The position numbers and the translations under genes are program-made. The notes below the pieces were generated by a model. That model did no database searches and was not told the origin of the DNA. It saw nothing but the letters and a program-made list of their open reading frames with translations. From Haloferax mucosum ATCC BAA-1512 (GTDB lineage Archaea; Halobacteriota; Halobacteria; Halobacteriales; Haloferacaceae), in NCBI RefSeq assembly GCF_000337815.1, contig NZ_AOLN01000018.1, forward strand, positions 496,001 to 560,000: a stretch of 64,000 nt of DNA. Direction: 5' to 3'. Positions within the stretch are counted from its first letter, which is position 1; each line of letters starts with the position of its first letter. Of the stretch, positions 35,121 through 43,678 are shown one piece after another.

Positions 35121-35902
35121 TCAGAGGTGTCGCCGAAGCGCTCCGAGCGGGGGGAACGTGAGCGTCTCACCGGCGTTTTCGTCCCGAACGAGCGGGCGGA
35201 AACGACTCGCGTCGCGGACGAGCGGCGACTGAAAATCGGCCGCTCGCATGCGGTTTACCTCGACGCCACCGGCGAGACGGGTGAACGCCGGGAGCATCAA
35301 CACGTCGGCACCGCGGTACGCGTCGGGACCGTAGAGGGCGCACGGTCGCGTCCGCCCCTCGATGGTAATCGTCGGGTGGTCGTGTCCGACGACGTGCAAC
35401 TGCGACTCGCCGTCTGGATGGCGATGACCGTGCGAGACGAGCGTCCCGTCGTCCAGCGCGAACTCGTCGTAGACCGTGCCAGCCCACGCTTCGACGAGCA
35501 TCGTGTCGTGGTTGCCGGCGACGAACACCGGGGTCGCGCCGACGTCGGAACACGCCGCTTCGAGAGCCGAAAGGGCCGTCTCAGAGCGCTCGGTCACGCG
35601 GTCGAATCGGTGGAGCACGTCGCCCGCGAAGACGACCGTCTCCGGGTCGAACTCGTCGCAAAGTGCGGCCAGTCGCTCGGTGAGGTCGGCGCGTTCGCCG
35701 AGCGGGAACTCGACGGTGGAGGCGTCGGCGCGGCCGACGTGGAGGCGTCGGCGCGGCCGACGTGGAGGTCGGCGAGGACGAGCGCGTCGCCGTCGGGGAG
35801 GAAGACGGCGCGGTCGCGGACGGTGACGCGTGGCACAGAAGAGACGACGGTCGGAACAGACAAAGCCCCACCGACCGCCCGAATGCGACCCTCGACTGTC
35901 AC
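35121..35902 (-). pseudogene. Calcineurin-like metallophosphoesterase, broken by a 23-bp tandem duplication
   Basis: The N-terminal frame (GTG start at 35902) encodes VFLPDGDALVLADLHVGRADAST and then turns to nonsense. The remaining enzyme continues in another frame (AGDVLHRF, FVAGNHDTM, VGHDHPTI) to the stop at 35121. The cause is an exact 23-bp duplication at 35719-35741 and 35742-35764; deleting one copy restores a continuous protein reading ADASTVEFPLGERADL. Metal motifs ADLHVG, GDVLH, GNHD and GHDHP would then be complete. The gene is divergent from the HTH gene at 35958. Confidence 0.9.
35719..35764. repeat. Exact 23-bp tandem duplication inside the phosphoesterase gene
   Basis: Unit gaggcgtcggcgcggccgac plus gtg occurs twice without a gap, followed by the first four bases of a third copy. 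23 is not a multiple of three, so the duplication shifts the frame. Confidence 0.95.
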
Positions 35903-35926
35903 GAACAGAGGCGAGAGAGCGGGGGC

Positions 35927-35935
35927 CTTTTTACT
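35927..35935 (+). promoter_or_regulatory. TATA-like element for the HTH gene at 35958
   Basis: CCTTTTTAC lies about 27 bases before the ATG at 35958, the spacing of a leaderless transcript. Confidence 0.5.
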
Positions 35936-35957
35936 CGGTGCGCCCTACTTCTATGAC

Positions 35958-36737
35958 ATGACCGGCGCCCTGGAGGACAAGCGCACCGCGACCCGTTTTC
36001 GCATCCTCGCCGAGATTGCCGACCGGCAACCGGCAGTGAGCCAAGGAGAGATAGCCGTTTCGGTCGGCGTGACGAGTCAGGCCGTCTCCGAGTACATCCG
36101 CGACCTCGTCGAAGACGGACTCGTCGAGAAGGAAGCCCGCTCGCGCTACCGCGTGACCAAGGAAGGCGTCGATTGGCTCTTTCAGGAGGCGCGGTCCCTC
36201 CAGCGATTCGCCGAGCACGTCACCGGCGACGTGTTAGAGAGCGTCAACGAGGACGCGGCCATCGCCACCGAAGCCGTGTCGTCCGGCGAAACGGTGACGC
36301 TCTCGCTCCGCGACGGACTGCTTCACGTCACGCCCGGCGACGACGGCCCGGCAATCGGCGTCTCGACCGTCGAAGCCGAGGCGGGCGACGACACCAGCGT
36401 CACCGGTTTCGAGGGCGTCATCGAGATGGACCCGGGTTCCGTCCACGTCTTACAGGTCCCACCGTCTCGACTCGGCGGCGGAAGCGACGTTGACGCCGAG
36501 GCGCTGGCCGAGGCGTGCGCGGATGCGGACATCATCACCGCCAGCGGCGTGGAAGCCGTCGTCGCTTGCCGCCGCGCCGACGTGGACCTGCTGACGTGGT
36601 TCGCACCGGGTGAAGTCGCGGCCGACGCCGCCGCTCGCGGATTAGAGGCCGTCGTCGTCGCCAGCACCGACGCCGCCGGACGCGTCATCGACGCACTCCG
36701 AGACGCGGGCGTGATGTTCGAAGTCACAGAGCCGTAA
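35958..36737 (+). CDS. Winged-helix regulator with C-terminal sensor-like domain
   Basis: 259 residues from the ATG at 35958 (MTGALEDKRTATRF). A MarR-like winged helix covers about 8-70 (QGEIAVSVGVTSQAVSEYIRDLVEDGL). The rest (about 90-259) forms an alpha/beta domain with SVHVLQVPPSRLGGGS and repeated GVEAVVACRRADVD / GLEAVVVASTDAAG, like a ligand- or nucleotide-binding fold. I recall this architecture as a conserved haloarchaeal regulator family. Target unknown. Confidence 0.87.
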   Translation: MTGALEDKRTATRFRILAEIADRQPAVSQGEIAVSVGVTSQAVSEYIRDLVEDGLVEKEARSRYRVTKEGVDWLFQEARSLQRFAEHVTGDVLESVNEDAAIATEAVSSGETVTLSLRDGLLHVTPGDDGPAIGVSTVEAEAGDDTSVTGFEGVIEMDPGSVHVLQVPPSRLGGGSDVDAEALAEACADADIITASGVEAVVACRRADVDLLTWFAPGEVAADAAARGLEAVVVASTDAAGRVIDALRDAGVMFEVTEP

Positions 36738-36775
36738 CGTCGGCGTCTTCGCCGTCGGTCACCAGTCTGAGACCC

Positions 36776-36835
36776 CAGTCGCCGACCCCCCACACCAGTC
36801 GCCGACGTTCCCTGCCAGTCGCCGGTCGAGGATTT
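36776..36835. repeat. Three 20-bp tandem repeats starting CAGTCGCCG
   Basis: CAGTCGCCGAC starts at 36776 and 36796, and CAGTCGCCGGTC at 36816, giving an exact 20-base period. The array fills the gap between convergent genes. Its core is the reverse complement of the GTCGGYGAC core of the 26128 repeats. Confidence 0.75.
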
Positions 36836-36914
36836 CCGGTGACGACCACAGGGTGCCTTCAAGCGCGCCAGACGTGAGAACAGAGTTCTATTTTCACGGG
36901 CACGTTCGTCAGTT

Positions 36915-37541
36915 CTAGTCTTCGGCGTGTTCTCGTGCCATCGTGTACGCCTCTCGAAGCTCTCGGAAACGTTCTCTGTTACCGCCGTGGTCAGGGTGGA
37001 CGTGTTTCACTCGCTTGCGGTAGGCGTCGCGGACCGCGTCGGACGAGGCGTCCGCCGAAAGGCCGAGTCGGTCGAACGCCGCCGAGATAGGGTCGTCGAG
37101 GTCGGCCAGTTCCGGTTCGAGTTCGGGCACGTCGAATGGTAGTCGCCGACCGAGGTGTCCGCCCGGCATCTCGTGTTCACACAGGACGGCGAAGACGCCC
37201 GCGCGTTCGAGGCGGAAAAACGCCTGCGCGTCGAACGTGATTGCGACACCGCGGTCGGGCAGGTAGAACGCGACCGTCTCGCCGTGAATCGGCCGGTCTT
37301 CGGCGAATCGCTCGTCGATTGCGGAGAGATACTCGCGGATTTCGGCGCGACGGCGATTCACCCCGTCGATGCGCGGGCCGCGCGAGACCTCACGGTCCGG
37401 GAACAGACGGCCTCCAACGACGAAGACGCCAGCGACGACCACAGAGGCAATTGCACCCACCACGAGGCCGAGGACGAGCCACGAAGGGAGGAGCGAGACC
37501 CACTCCGGAAGCACGGTAGAAACCACGTGACGAGTGACCAT
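36915..37541 (-). CDS. Membrane-anchored J-domain protein
   Basis: 208 residues from the ATG at 37541 (MVTRHVVSTV). One membrane helix (about 17-42) is followed by a soluble middle domain (about 60-145) and a C-terminal J domain (about 150-205) with the Hsp70-stimulating HPD tripeptide in KHVHPDHGG. It would recruit DnaK to the membrane. The ATG four codons after an upstream alternative reading was chosen because it precedes the helix directly. Confidence 0.9.
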   Translation of the reverse strand: MVTRHVVSTVLPEWVSLLPSWLVLGLVVGAIASVVVAGVFVVGGRLFPDREVSRGPRIDGVNRRRAEIREYLSAIDERFAEDRPIHGETVAFYLPDRGVAITFDAQAFFRLERAGVFAVLCEHEMPGGHLGRRLPFDVPELEPELADLDDPISAAFDRLGLSADASSDAVRDAYRKRVKHVHPDHGGNRERFRELREAYTMAREHAED

Positions 37542-37736
37542 GAACCCCTCGCTGGCCAACCTCGATTGCCGCCGGGACTGCACCGCTCTTTGGGGATGGC
37601 TGACCCGGAATATGTTCTTGAAACGTCACTTTTTCGGTCGCACTCGAACGACGTTGAAAACTTCCCGCGGTCGGTATGTCGGAAACCGCCGTATAGCGAT
37701 TCGAGCGGCCGTCTTTTGGATGATGCAACAATTTCA

Positions 37737-37752
37737 TACTCACCTCCGAGTG
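37737..37752 (+). promoter_or_regulatory. TrmB-like site upstream of ppsA
   Basis: TACT-CACCTCC-GAGTG, containing the palindrome ACTC-N6-GAGT. It matches the published Halobacterium TrmB motif TACT-N7/8-GAGTA except in the last base. It is about 45 bases upstream of the ppsA TATA box, a position suited to activation. Confidence 0.6.
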
Positions 37753-37787
37753 AGTTTTCATTCACTCGCTCCCCGTTCGCAAACTTC

Positions 37788-37795
37788 TTTATTGG
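37788..37795 (+). promoter_or_regulatory. TATA box of ppsA
   Basis: TTTATTGG lies 27-32 bases before the ATG at 37820, consistent with a leaderless transcript. Confidence 0.65.
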
Positions 37796-37819
37796 TGTGG
37801 GGGACCATACAGATACCAC

Positions 37820-40090
37820 ATGGCTGTAGTCTGGCTGGACGACGTACGGGCCGACGACCTCGACTTGGTCGGCGGCAAGGGCGCGTCGCTGGGCGAACTC
37901 ACCGGTGCGGGACTCCCCGTCCCGCCGGGATTCGTCGTGACGGCGAACACGTACCGCGCCTTCATCGAAAACGCGGGAATCGACGACGAACTCTTTTCTG
38001 CGGTCGAAGTTGACCACGAGGACTCCGCGGCACTGAAAGAAGCCCACGAGACGGCCCACGACCTCATCATGGGCACGCCGATGCCGGCGGAAGTCCGCGA
38101 GGAGATTCTCGACGCCTACCGGAGCACCGGTGAGGGCGACGCCTTCGTCGCCGTTCGGTCGTCTGCGACCGCAGAGGACCTGCCGGACGCCTCCTTTGCG
38201 GGCCAACAGGAGACGTTCCTCAACGTCACCGAAGAAGAACTCTTAGAGCGCGTCAAGGAGTGTTGGGCCTCGCTGTTCTCCGAGCGCGCCATCTACTACC
38301 GCAACCGCAAGGGCTTCCCACACGACAAAGTCGATATCGCCGTGGTCGTCCAGCAGATGGTCGATTCGGAGAAGTCGGGCGTGATGTTCACCCGTCACCC
38401 CTCGACCGGCGACAAGAAGATCATCATCGAGGCCGCGTGGGGACTCGGCGAGGCAGTCGTCTCCGGAACCGTCTCCCCCGACAACTACGTCGTCAGCCGC
38501 GACACCGGCGAGGTCGAAACCGCGACCATCGCAGACAAGAAGACGATGTGCGTCCGCGACGAGGAGACGGGCGAGACCGTCATGCGCGACGTGCCGAACG
38601 ACCGCCGCCACGACCGCGTTCTCACAGACGGTGAAGTCGATCGACTCCTCGAACTGGGTGAACTGGTCGAAGACCACTACGAATCGCCGCAGGACGTCGA
38701 GTGGGCCGTCTACGACGGCGAGGTGTACATGCTCCAGTCGCGTCCCATCACGACCATCTCCGAAGACGGTGGCGCCGACTCGACGGAGACCAAGACCGCG
38801 AGCGCGACCAATGTGGGCGACGACGTCATCATGCGCGGCCTCGGCGCGAGTCCGGGCATCGCCTCCGGACGCGCCCGCATCGTGACGAAACTCGACCACC
38901 TCGACCAAGTCGCCGAAGGCGACATCATCGTCACCGAGATGACGATGCCCGACATGGTACCCGCGATGAAACGCGCCGCCGGCATCGTCACCGACGAGGG
39001 CGGCATGACCTCCCACGCGGCCATCGTCTCGCGCGAACTCGGCGTTCCCGCGGTCGTCGGTACCGGTGACGCGACCACGACGTTCGAAGACGGCGAGGTC
39101 ATCACCATCGACGGCGACAAAGGGACCATCCGCGAGGGCGAAGAACCCGAAGAGAACCAGCGTCAACCGGTCGAAGAAGCTCGTCCCAAGACGCCGGTCA
39201 AGCCCATGACCGCGACGGAGGTCAAGGTCAACGTCTCCATCCCCGAAGCGGCCGAACGCGCCGCGGCGACGGGCGCAGACGGCGTCGGTCTCCTCCGCAT
39301 CGAACACATGGTGCTCACGCTCGGCAAGACGCCGGAGCGCTTCATCGAGCAGAACGGCGAGCGCGCCTACGTTGACGAAATCGTCTCGGGCGTCCGCGAG
39401 GTCGCAGAGGAGTTCTACCCGCGGCCGGTCCGCGTCCGCACGCTCGACGCGCCGACAGACGAGTTCCGACAGCTCGAAGGCGGCGAGAACGAACCCCGCG
39501 AACACAACCCGATGCTCGGGTACCGCGGCATCCGTCGTGGTCTCGACAACCCGAACACTTTCCGCCTCGAACTGCAGGCGTTCCGCCGCCTGTTCGACAT
39601 GGGCTACGACAACGTCGAGGTCATGTTCCCGCTCGTCAACGACGCGGAAGACGTGTTGCAGGCCAAAGAGCACATGATCGAAGCTGGCATCGACCCCGAA
39701 AAACGCGAGTGGGGCGTCATGATAGAGACGCCTGCGGCCGCGCTGAGCATCCGCGAACTGGCCGACTCGGGCATCGACTTCGCTTCCTTCGGCACGAACG
39801 ACCTGACGCAGTACACGCTGGCGGTCGACCGAAACAACGAGCACGTCGCCAACATTTACGACGAACTCCACCCGGCCGTGCTCAAGCTCATCGGCGACAC
39901 CATCGAGACGTGCCGCGAGGTCGGCGTGAAGACGAGTATCTGCGGACAGGCCGGGTCGAAGCCCAAGATGGTCCAGTTCCTCGTCGATAACGGCGTCAGT
40001 TCCATCTCGGCCAACATCGACGCCGTCCGCGACGTGCAACACGAGGTCAAACGCGTCGAACAGCGACTCCTCCTCGATTCCGTTCGCTGA
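37820..40090 (+). CDS. ppsA: Phosphoenolpyruvate synthase
   Basis: 756 residues. It converts pyruvate and ATP to PEP for gluconeogenesis. The N-terminal ATP-grasp domain (about 1-330) has GGKGASLGEL and VRSSATAEDLPDASFAGQQETFLN. The swivelling phosphohistidine domain carries His399 in GGMTSHAAIVSREL. The C-terminal PEP-binding barrel has the expected SFGTNDLTQYTL and the catalytic Cys in TSICGQAGSKP. The charged EEPEENQRQPVEE linker separates the domains. Opposes pyruvate kinase at 47549; both have the same upstream site. Confidence 0.97.
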   Translation: MAVVWLDDVRADDLDLVGGKGASLGELTGAGLPVPPGFVVTANTYRAFIENAGIDDELFSAVEVDHEDSAALKEAHETAHDLIMGTPMPAEVREEILDAYRSTGEGDAFVAVRSSATAEDLPDASFAGQQETFLNVTEEELLERVKECWASLFSERAIYYRNRKGFPHDKVDIAVVVQQMVDSEKSGVMFTRHPSTGDKKIIIEAAWGLGEAVVSGTVSPDNYVVSRDTGEVETATIADKKTMCVRDEETGETVMRDVPNDRRHDRVLTDGEVDRLLELGELVEDHYESPQDVEWAVYDGEVYMLQSRPITTISEDGGADSTETKTASATNVGDDVIMRGLGASPGIASGRARIVTKLDHLDQVAEGDIIVTEMTMPDMVPAMKRAAGIVTDEGGMTSHAAIVSRELGVPAVVGTGDATTTFEDGEVITIDGDKGTIREGEEPEENQRQPVEEARPKTPVKPMTATEVKVNVSIPEAAERAAATGADGVGLLRIEHMVLTLGKTPERFIEQNGERAYVDEIVSGVREVAEEFYPRPVRVRTLDAPTDEFRQLEGGENEPREHNPMLGYRGIRRGLDNPNTFRLELQAFRRLFDMGYDNVEVMFPLVNDAEDVLQAKEHMIEAGIDPEKREWGVMIETPAAALSIRELADSGIDFASFGTNDLTQYTLAVDRNNEHVANIYDELHPAVLKLIGDTIETCREVGVKTSICGQAGSKPKMVQFLVDNGVSSISANIDAVRDVQHEVKRVEQRLLLDSVR

Positions 40091-40111
40091 CACTCCGGAA
40101 ACCGGTCAGAC

Positions 40112-40122
40112 GCGCGTCTTTT
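40112..40122 (+). terminator. T-rich terminator after ppsA
   Basis: GCGTCTTTTTCTCC, about 22 bases after the ppsA stop, is a typical archaeal T tract. Confidence 0.4.
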
Positions 40123-40165
40123 TCTCCGTTCCGCCCGTCTCACTACGCGAGGGTTCTGATTCAGT

Positions 40166-40909
40166 ATGTCCGTCGCACCCGATAGGTCACAGACTCCGCG
40201 GGCGAGTGTGGTCGCGCAACTCCGCGCCGTCCTCGTCGCGGTCGGGGTCGTCGTCGCCGCGGTCCTCCTCGGTGCTGTCTTCACCATCGCCGTGTTCGTC
40301 CCGCTCATCGCGGTCGGGGCCGTGCCGGAGACGGCCACGTCGATAGTCGTGATTGCGGCGTTAATTCCGTCCCAACTCGCTTTCGCGGCCGTCGGTCTCC
40401 TCGTCATGGTCGTCCTCCTCGGCGACGTCTCGGTCCGCCTTCCGACTCGAACCGACGCCACGTGGGTCGCACTCGGTCTCGGCGGAAGCTTTAGCGCCGT
40501 CGTGTTGCTCCTCGTCGCCTCGACGGTCGTAGACCTCACCCCGGTTCAGTCGGTTGTCGGCGAGGCGGCAACGGTTGACCCGATGGTTCTCGTCGCGCTC
40601 GCGGTCCTGTCCGTCCTCGTCATCGCGCCCGCAGAGGAGTTCCTGTTTCGCGGGGCCGTCCAAGGCCGCTTGCGACAGACGTTCGGCCCGGTCGGTGCCG
40701 TGGGCATTGCGAGCGCCATCTTCGCCTCGCTTCACGTGTTCAACTTCATCGGCGGCGGAATCGTCGTCCTCGTGCCAGTGACGGTGCTGTTTGTCGTCGG
40801 CTCAGTCCTCGGCTACGTCTACGAGCGAACCGGGAACCTCGTCGTCCCCATCGCGGTACACGCGCTCTACAACGCGACGTTGTTCCTCTCGTCGTTCGTG
40901 GTCGGATGA
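40166..40909 (+). CDS. CPBP family intramembrane metalloprotease
   Basis: 247 residues with about seven helices. The three family motifs are present: EEFLFRGAVQGRL (E-E-x3-R) near 156, FASLHVFN near 188 (His) and HALYNATLF near 231 (His-x3-Asn). Related to CAAX prenyl proteases and bacteriocin-processing enzymes, but the archaeal substrates are unknown. Confidence 0.93.
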   Translation: MSVAPDRSQTPRASVVAQLRAVLVAVGVVVAAVLLGAVFTIAVFVPLIAVGAVPETATSIVVIAALIPSQLAFAAVGLLVMVVLLGDVSVRLPTRTDATWVALGLGGSFSAVVLLLVASTVVDLTPVQSVVGEAATVDPMVLVALAVLSVLVIAPAEEFLFRGAVQGRLRQTFGPVGAVGIASAIFASLHVFNFIGGGIVVLVPVTVLFVVGSVLGYVYERTGNLVVPIAVHALYNATLFLSSFVVG

Positions 40910-41019
40910 GTTCGTCCGCCGAGGACACATTCATTCGAATTCGAGTACCAATTTGCGCGTGAGAGCGCGCGTCGCACTGGAGCGGAACCGATATACTGGG
41001 TGTGGTTTTACACAGAGTC

Positions 41020-42093
41020 ATGCAGCGCGCGGCACCGCAGGAGTTCGACCGCGTCCTCTCTTCGATGTGTACCCAGCCGCACCCGGCCGCCCGCGAGGCC
41101 GCAGAGCGGTTTTTGGCCACCAACCCCGGCGACCCCGCAACCTATCAGGCCGTCGCCGCCCTCGAAGAAGACGCCCTCTCGTACCTCGGCGAAATCACCG
41201 GGCTTTCGGCCCCCCACGGCTACATCGCCAGCGGTGGGACTGAAGCCAATATTCAGGCCATCCGCGCCGCGCGGAACCACGCCCGCGACGACGACCCGAA
41301 CGTCGTCGCACCCGAGAGCATTCACTTCAGTTTCCAGAAAGCCGCCGACGTACTCGACGTAGAGTTGCGAATCGTCCCCGTCGATTCGGACTATCGCGCG
41401 AGTATCGGTGCGGTCCGAGAAGCCACAGACGACAACACGATTCTCGTCGCCGGCGTCGCCGGAACGACCGAGTTCGGTCGCGTTGACCCGATTCCGGAAC
41501 TGACGGCTATCGCCCACGACGTCGGCGCGCTGATGCACGTCGATGCCGCGTGGGGCGGCTTCATTCTCCCCTTTACCGACCACGAGTGGTCGTTCGCCCA
41601 CGCTCCCGTCGACTCGCTGACTATCGACCCGCACAAGTACGGACAGGCGGTCGTCCCCGCGGGCGGACTCTTGTTCCGCGACAAGGAGGTCGTCGATTCG
41701 CTCGCCGTCGATACGCCGTATCTCGAATCCGCGTCGCAGGCGAGTCTCACCGGCACACGAAGCGGTGCCGGCGTCGCCTCCGCGGCCGCCGCGATGCGCG
41801 AACTCTGGCCCGACGGCTACCGCGACGTGTACGAACGCCAGCAAGCAAACGCCGACTGGCTCTACCGCGAACTCCGCGCCCGCGGCTACGACGCCGTCGA
41901 ACCGGAACTCCCGCTCGTCGCCGCTGACCTCCCCGATTCGGAGTTCGCGTCGCTCCGCGACCTCGGATGGCGAATCTCGCGGACGGCGACTGGCGAACTC
42001 CGAATCGTCTGTATGCCCCACGTCACCCGCGAGTCGCTTCGGGCGTTTCTTTCGGACCTCGACGACGTGCGAACGGACCCGGCGCGAAACTGA
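41020..42093 (+). CDS. mfnA: L-aspartate/L-tyrosine decarboxylase MfnA (PLP, group II)
   Basis: 357 residues from the ATG at 41020 (MQRAAPQEF). The PLP lysine lies in DPHKYGQAV near 207, the aspartate contacting the pyridine nitrogen in [10 protein letters not shown] near 179, and [10 protein letters not shown] near 69 holds the phosphate. In halophiles without bacterial PanD this enzyme is thought to make beta-alanine for coenzyme A. A TATA-like ATATAC at 40990-40996 lies about 27 bases upstream, so the in-frame GTG at 41002 is unlikely as start. Confidence 0.93.
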   Translation: MQRAAPQEFDRVLSSMCTQPHPAAREAAERFLATNPGDPATYQAVAALEEDALSYLGEITGLSAPHGYIASGGTEANIQAIRAARNHARDDDPNVVAPESIHFSFQKAADVLDVELRIVPVDSDYRASIGAVREATDDNTILVAGVAGTTEFGRVDPIPELTAIAHDVGALMHVDAAWGGFILPFTDHEWSFAHAPVDSLTIDPHKYGQAVVPAGGLLFRDKEVVDSLAVDTPYLESASQASLTGTRSGAGVASAAAAMRELWPDGYRDVYERQQANADWLYRELRARGYDAVEPELPLVAADLPDSEFASLRDLGWRISRTATGELRIVCMPHVTRESLRAFLSDLDDVRTDPARN

Positions 42094-42150
42094 TCAGTGC
42101 GGTCGTCCCGAACCTGAAAACTTACAACTGACTGGCTTCGACCCTCCCTT

Positions 42151-42717
42151 GTGTCCCTGACTGCGCTCGCACCGCTCGCCGACCTGCCTCTCAGCCTGTT
42201 TCCTGACTTCTCGTGGCTCTCGTCGCTCGTCGAGACCGCGACGGGGTGGCTCGGGTTGGTCGTCATCTTCGTGTATTCGTTCCTCATCGCCTTCGCCCTC
42301 CCCGGAGTGAGCGAAATCGTCCTCGCGGCACCCCTCGACCTCGGTCTCTCGCGCGGCGCGCGCCTCGCGCTCATCATCCTCATCAGCGGGGCCGGTAAGT
42401 CCGCAGGAAGCGTCTTCGCGTTCCACATCGGTCACCAGACCAAGGAGTCCGGCTACTTCGAGAAGGCGCTCGCTCGCCTCCCGGTTGACGTGATGGGCTG
42501 GACCGAACGCAAGGCCGTTACAATCGCACAAGATTGGGGCTTCGCGGGACTCGCGGCCGCACTCTGTGTCCCCGGCTTCCCCGACACGCTCTCGATTTAC
42601 GCCTTTTCGGTTCTCGAAGACGACTACTTCAAGTTCGCGGCCGCGACGTTCGTCGGTTCCTGCGGCCGCCTCATCGTGACGCTCGTCGGTATCGAAGCCG
42701 TCCTCACGTTCCTCTGA
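42151..42717 (+). CDS. VTT-domain (DedA/YqaA-like) membrane protein
   Basis: 188 residues from a GTG. Several helices and the VTT-type sequence FALPGVSEIVLAAPLDLG ... SGAGKSAGSVFAFHIGHQTK, CVPGFPDTLSIYAF resemble YqaA/DedA proteins that scramble lipids or move ions. A TATA-like AACTTACA lies about 28 bases before the GTG, which supports that start. Confidence 0.87.
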   Translation: MSLTALAPLADLPLSLFPDFSWLSSLVETATGWLGLVVIFVYSFLIAFALPGVSEIVLAAPLDLGLSRGARLALIILISGAGKSAGSVFAFHIGHQTKESGYFEKALARLPVDVMGWTERKAVTIAQDWGFAGLAAALCVPGFPDTLSIYAFSVLEDDYFKFAAATFVGSCGRLIVTLVGIEAVLTFL

Positions 42718-42760
42718 GTGAACGCTCGGAGTGCGCGTTCTCCGGCGACGCGATTAGTTC

Positions 42761-42784
42761 GGTGATTCGGTGATTCGGTGATGT
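42761..42784 (+). repeat. Short tandem repeat GGTGATTC x3
   Basis: GGTGATTC, GGTGATTC and GGTGATGT follow one another between 42761 and 42784 in the gap before the LiaF-like gene. Probably replication slippage. Confidence 0.6.
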
Positions 42785-42824
42785 GGCCCACGTGGTGACG
42801 GGGTCCACTTAGTGAGGAGGTCAC

Positions 42825-43436
42825 GTGGCGACAAAGCCCGGTACGTTACTCACTAGTCGATTTCTCCTCCGGTACGTTCCGTCGCTTTTCGTTCTCGCGG
42901 GGCTGTACGCACTCGTCGCCAGCAGCTTTCGGAACGTCGGTGGCCCGCTACTTCTCGTCGCCGTCGCAGGCGCGTGGCAAGCCGTCGCGCTCGACCCCGT
43001 CACCGGGTCGCAGATGATTTCGCTCTGGCCGACGCTCCTCATCATCCTCGGGCAATCAATCACCGTCGGACGCATCAGGTCGTCCATCGAGCTGATTACC
43101 GGGGACCGCGTGGACCTCATGGCCGTCTTCGGCGGCCGCGACGCTCGCGCGACGACCGGTCGCGTCACCGGCGGCGACGTGACGGTCCTCTTCGGCGGTG
43201 TCGAGTTGGACCTCCGCGACGTCGTCGAACTCGACCAGCCCGCTCGAATCAACACCACGTCGATTTTCGGCGGGGTAGACATCACCGTCCCGCGCGATTG
43301 GAACGTGCAACTGGACGTGTTGCCGGTGTTGGGCACGGCCGAAGACGAACGCCCGCGGCGCGAGGCGGAACACGTCACTGTTGACCTCGTCGTCTCCGGC
43401 TTCTGTGCGTTCGGCGGCGTCACGGTCAAGGACTGA
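42825..43436 (+). CDS. LiaF/DUF2154-like membrane protein
   Basis: 203 residues from a GTG at 42825, which is preceded by a clear Shine-Dalgarno sequence (GAGGAGGTCAC), unusual among the leaderless genes here. Two to three helices (about 15-35, 40-58 and 62-78) precede a beta-rich C-terminal domain (about 90-200) with repeated VFGGVELDLRD, IFGGVDITVPRDWNV and CAFGGVTVKD, the LiaF/VvgG-type beta-helix that senses envelope stress in bacteria. Function in archaea unknown. Confidence 0.87.
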   Translation: MATKPGTLLTSRFLLRYVPSLFVLAGLYALVASSFRNVGGPLLLVAVAGAWQAVALDPVTGSQMISLWPTLLIILGQSITVGRIRSSIELITGDRVDLMAVFGGRDARATTGRVTGGDVTVLFGGVELDLRDVVELDQPARINTTSIFGGVDITVPRDWNVQLDVLPVLGTAEDERPRREAEHVTVDLVVSGFCAFGGVTVKD

Positions 43437-43534
43437 TGCCGAAAGCCGCGTCTTTTATATTCGTCCTCGCACTCACTATCGGTGTGACCGCGATGGGTCT
43501 CCCCGACAACATGCGTATGCGTGTTTCCTTTTAG
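43436..43534 (+). CDS. Possible 32-residue hydrophobic peptide downstream of the LiaF-like gene
   Basis: The ATG overlaps the preceding TGA (TGATG), giving MPKAASFIFVLALTIGVTAM and ending GLPDNMRMRVSF. It would be one hydrophobic segment, translationally coupled to the LiaF-like protein. TTTATATT near 43450-43458 could alternatively be a promoter for a transcript starting near 43480. Weak support; no homology known to me. Confidence 0.3.
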   Translation: MPKAASFIFVLALTIGVTAMGLPDNMRMRVSF

Positions 43535-43641
43535 CCACGGGTGGACCCCGCTTTCGACCGTCGTCTCGGTAACGCGAGGCGAGGCCGAACCCGGCGAACC
43601 TCGGGGCGATTGTGTATCGACCGACAGACACATCCGAAACG

Positions 43642-43658
43642 GCGGGCTTTAGGCCCGC
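43642..43658. promoter_or_regulatory. Inverted repeat around the metG TATA region
   Basis: GCGGGC-TTTAG-GCCCGC: perfect 6-bp arms. The loop holds the AT-rich TTTAG about 27-30 bases before the ATG at 43679, so the palindrome brackets the likely TATA element and could be a regulator site. Confidence 0.5.
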
Positions 43659-43678
43659 ATCTGAGATAGACGACACAT

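Noticed and set aside
35121-35902. Two separate small genes in place of one phosphoesterase
   Set aside because: The two frames carry complementary parts of one metal site and are separated exactly by the 23-bp duplication.
36776-36835. 20-bp repeats considered as a CRISPR array
   Set aside because: Only three units with no conserved repeat-spacer division and no cas genes.
38243-40093. Minus-strand frame of 616 codons opposite ppsA
   Set aside because: GC-rich third positions create antisense frames; the plus strand encodes a complete PEP synthase.
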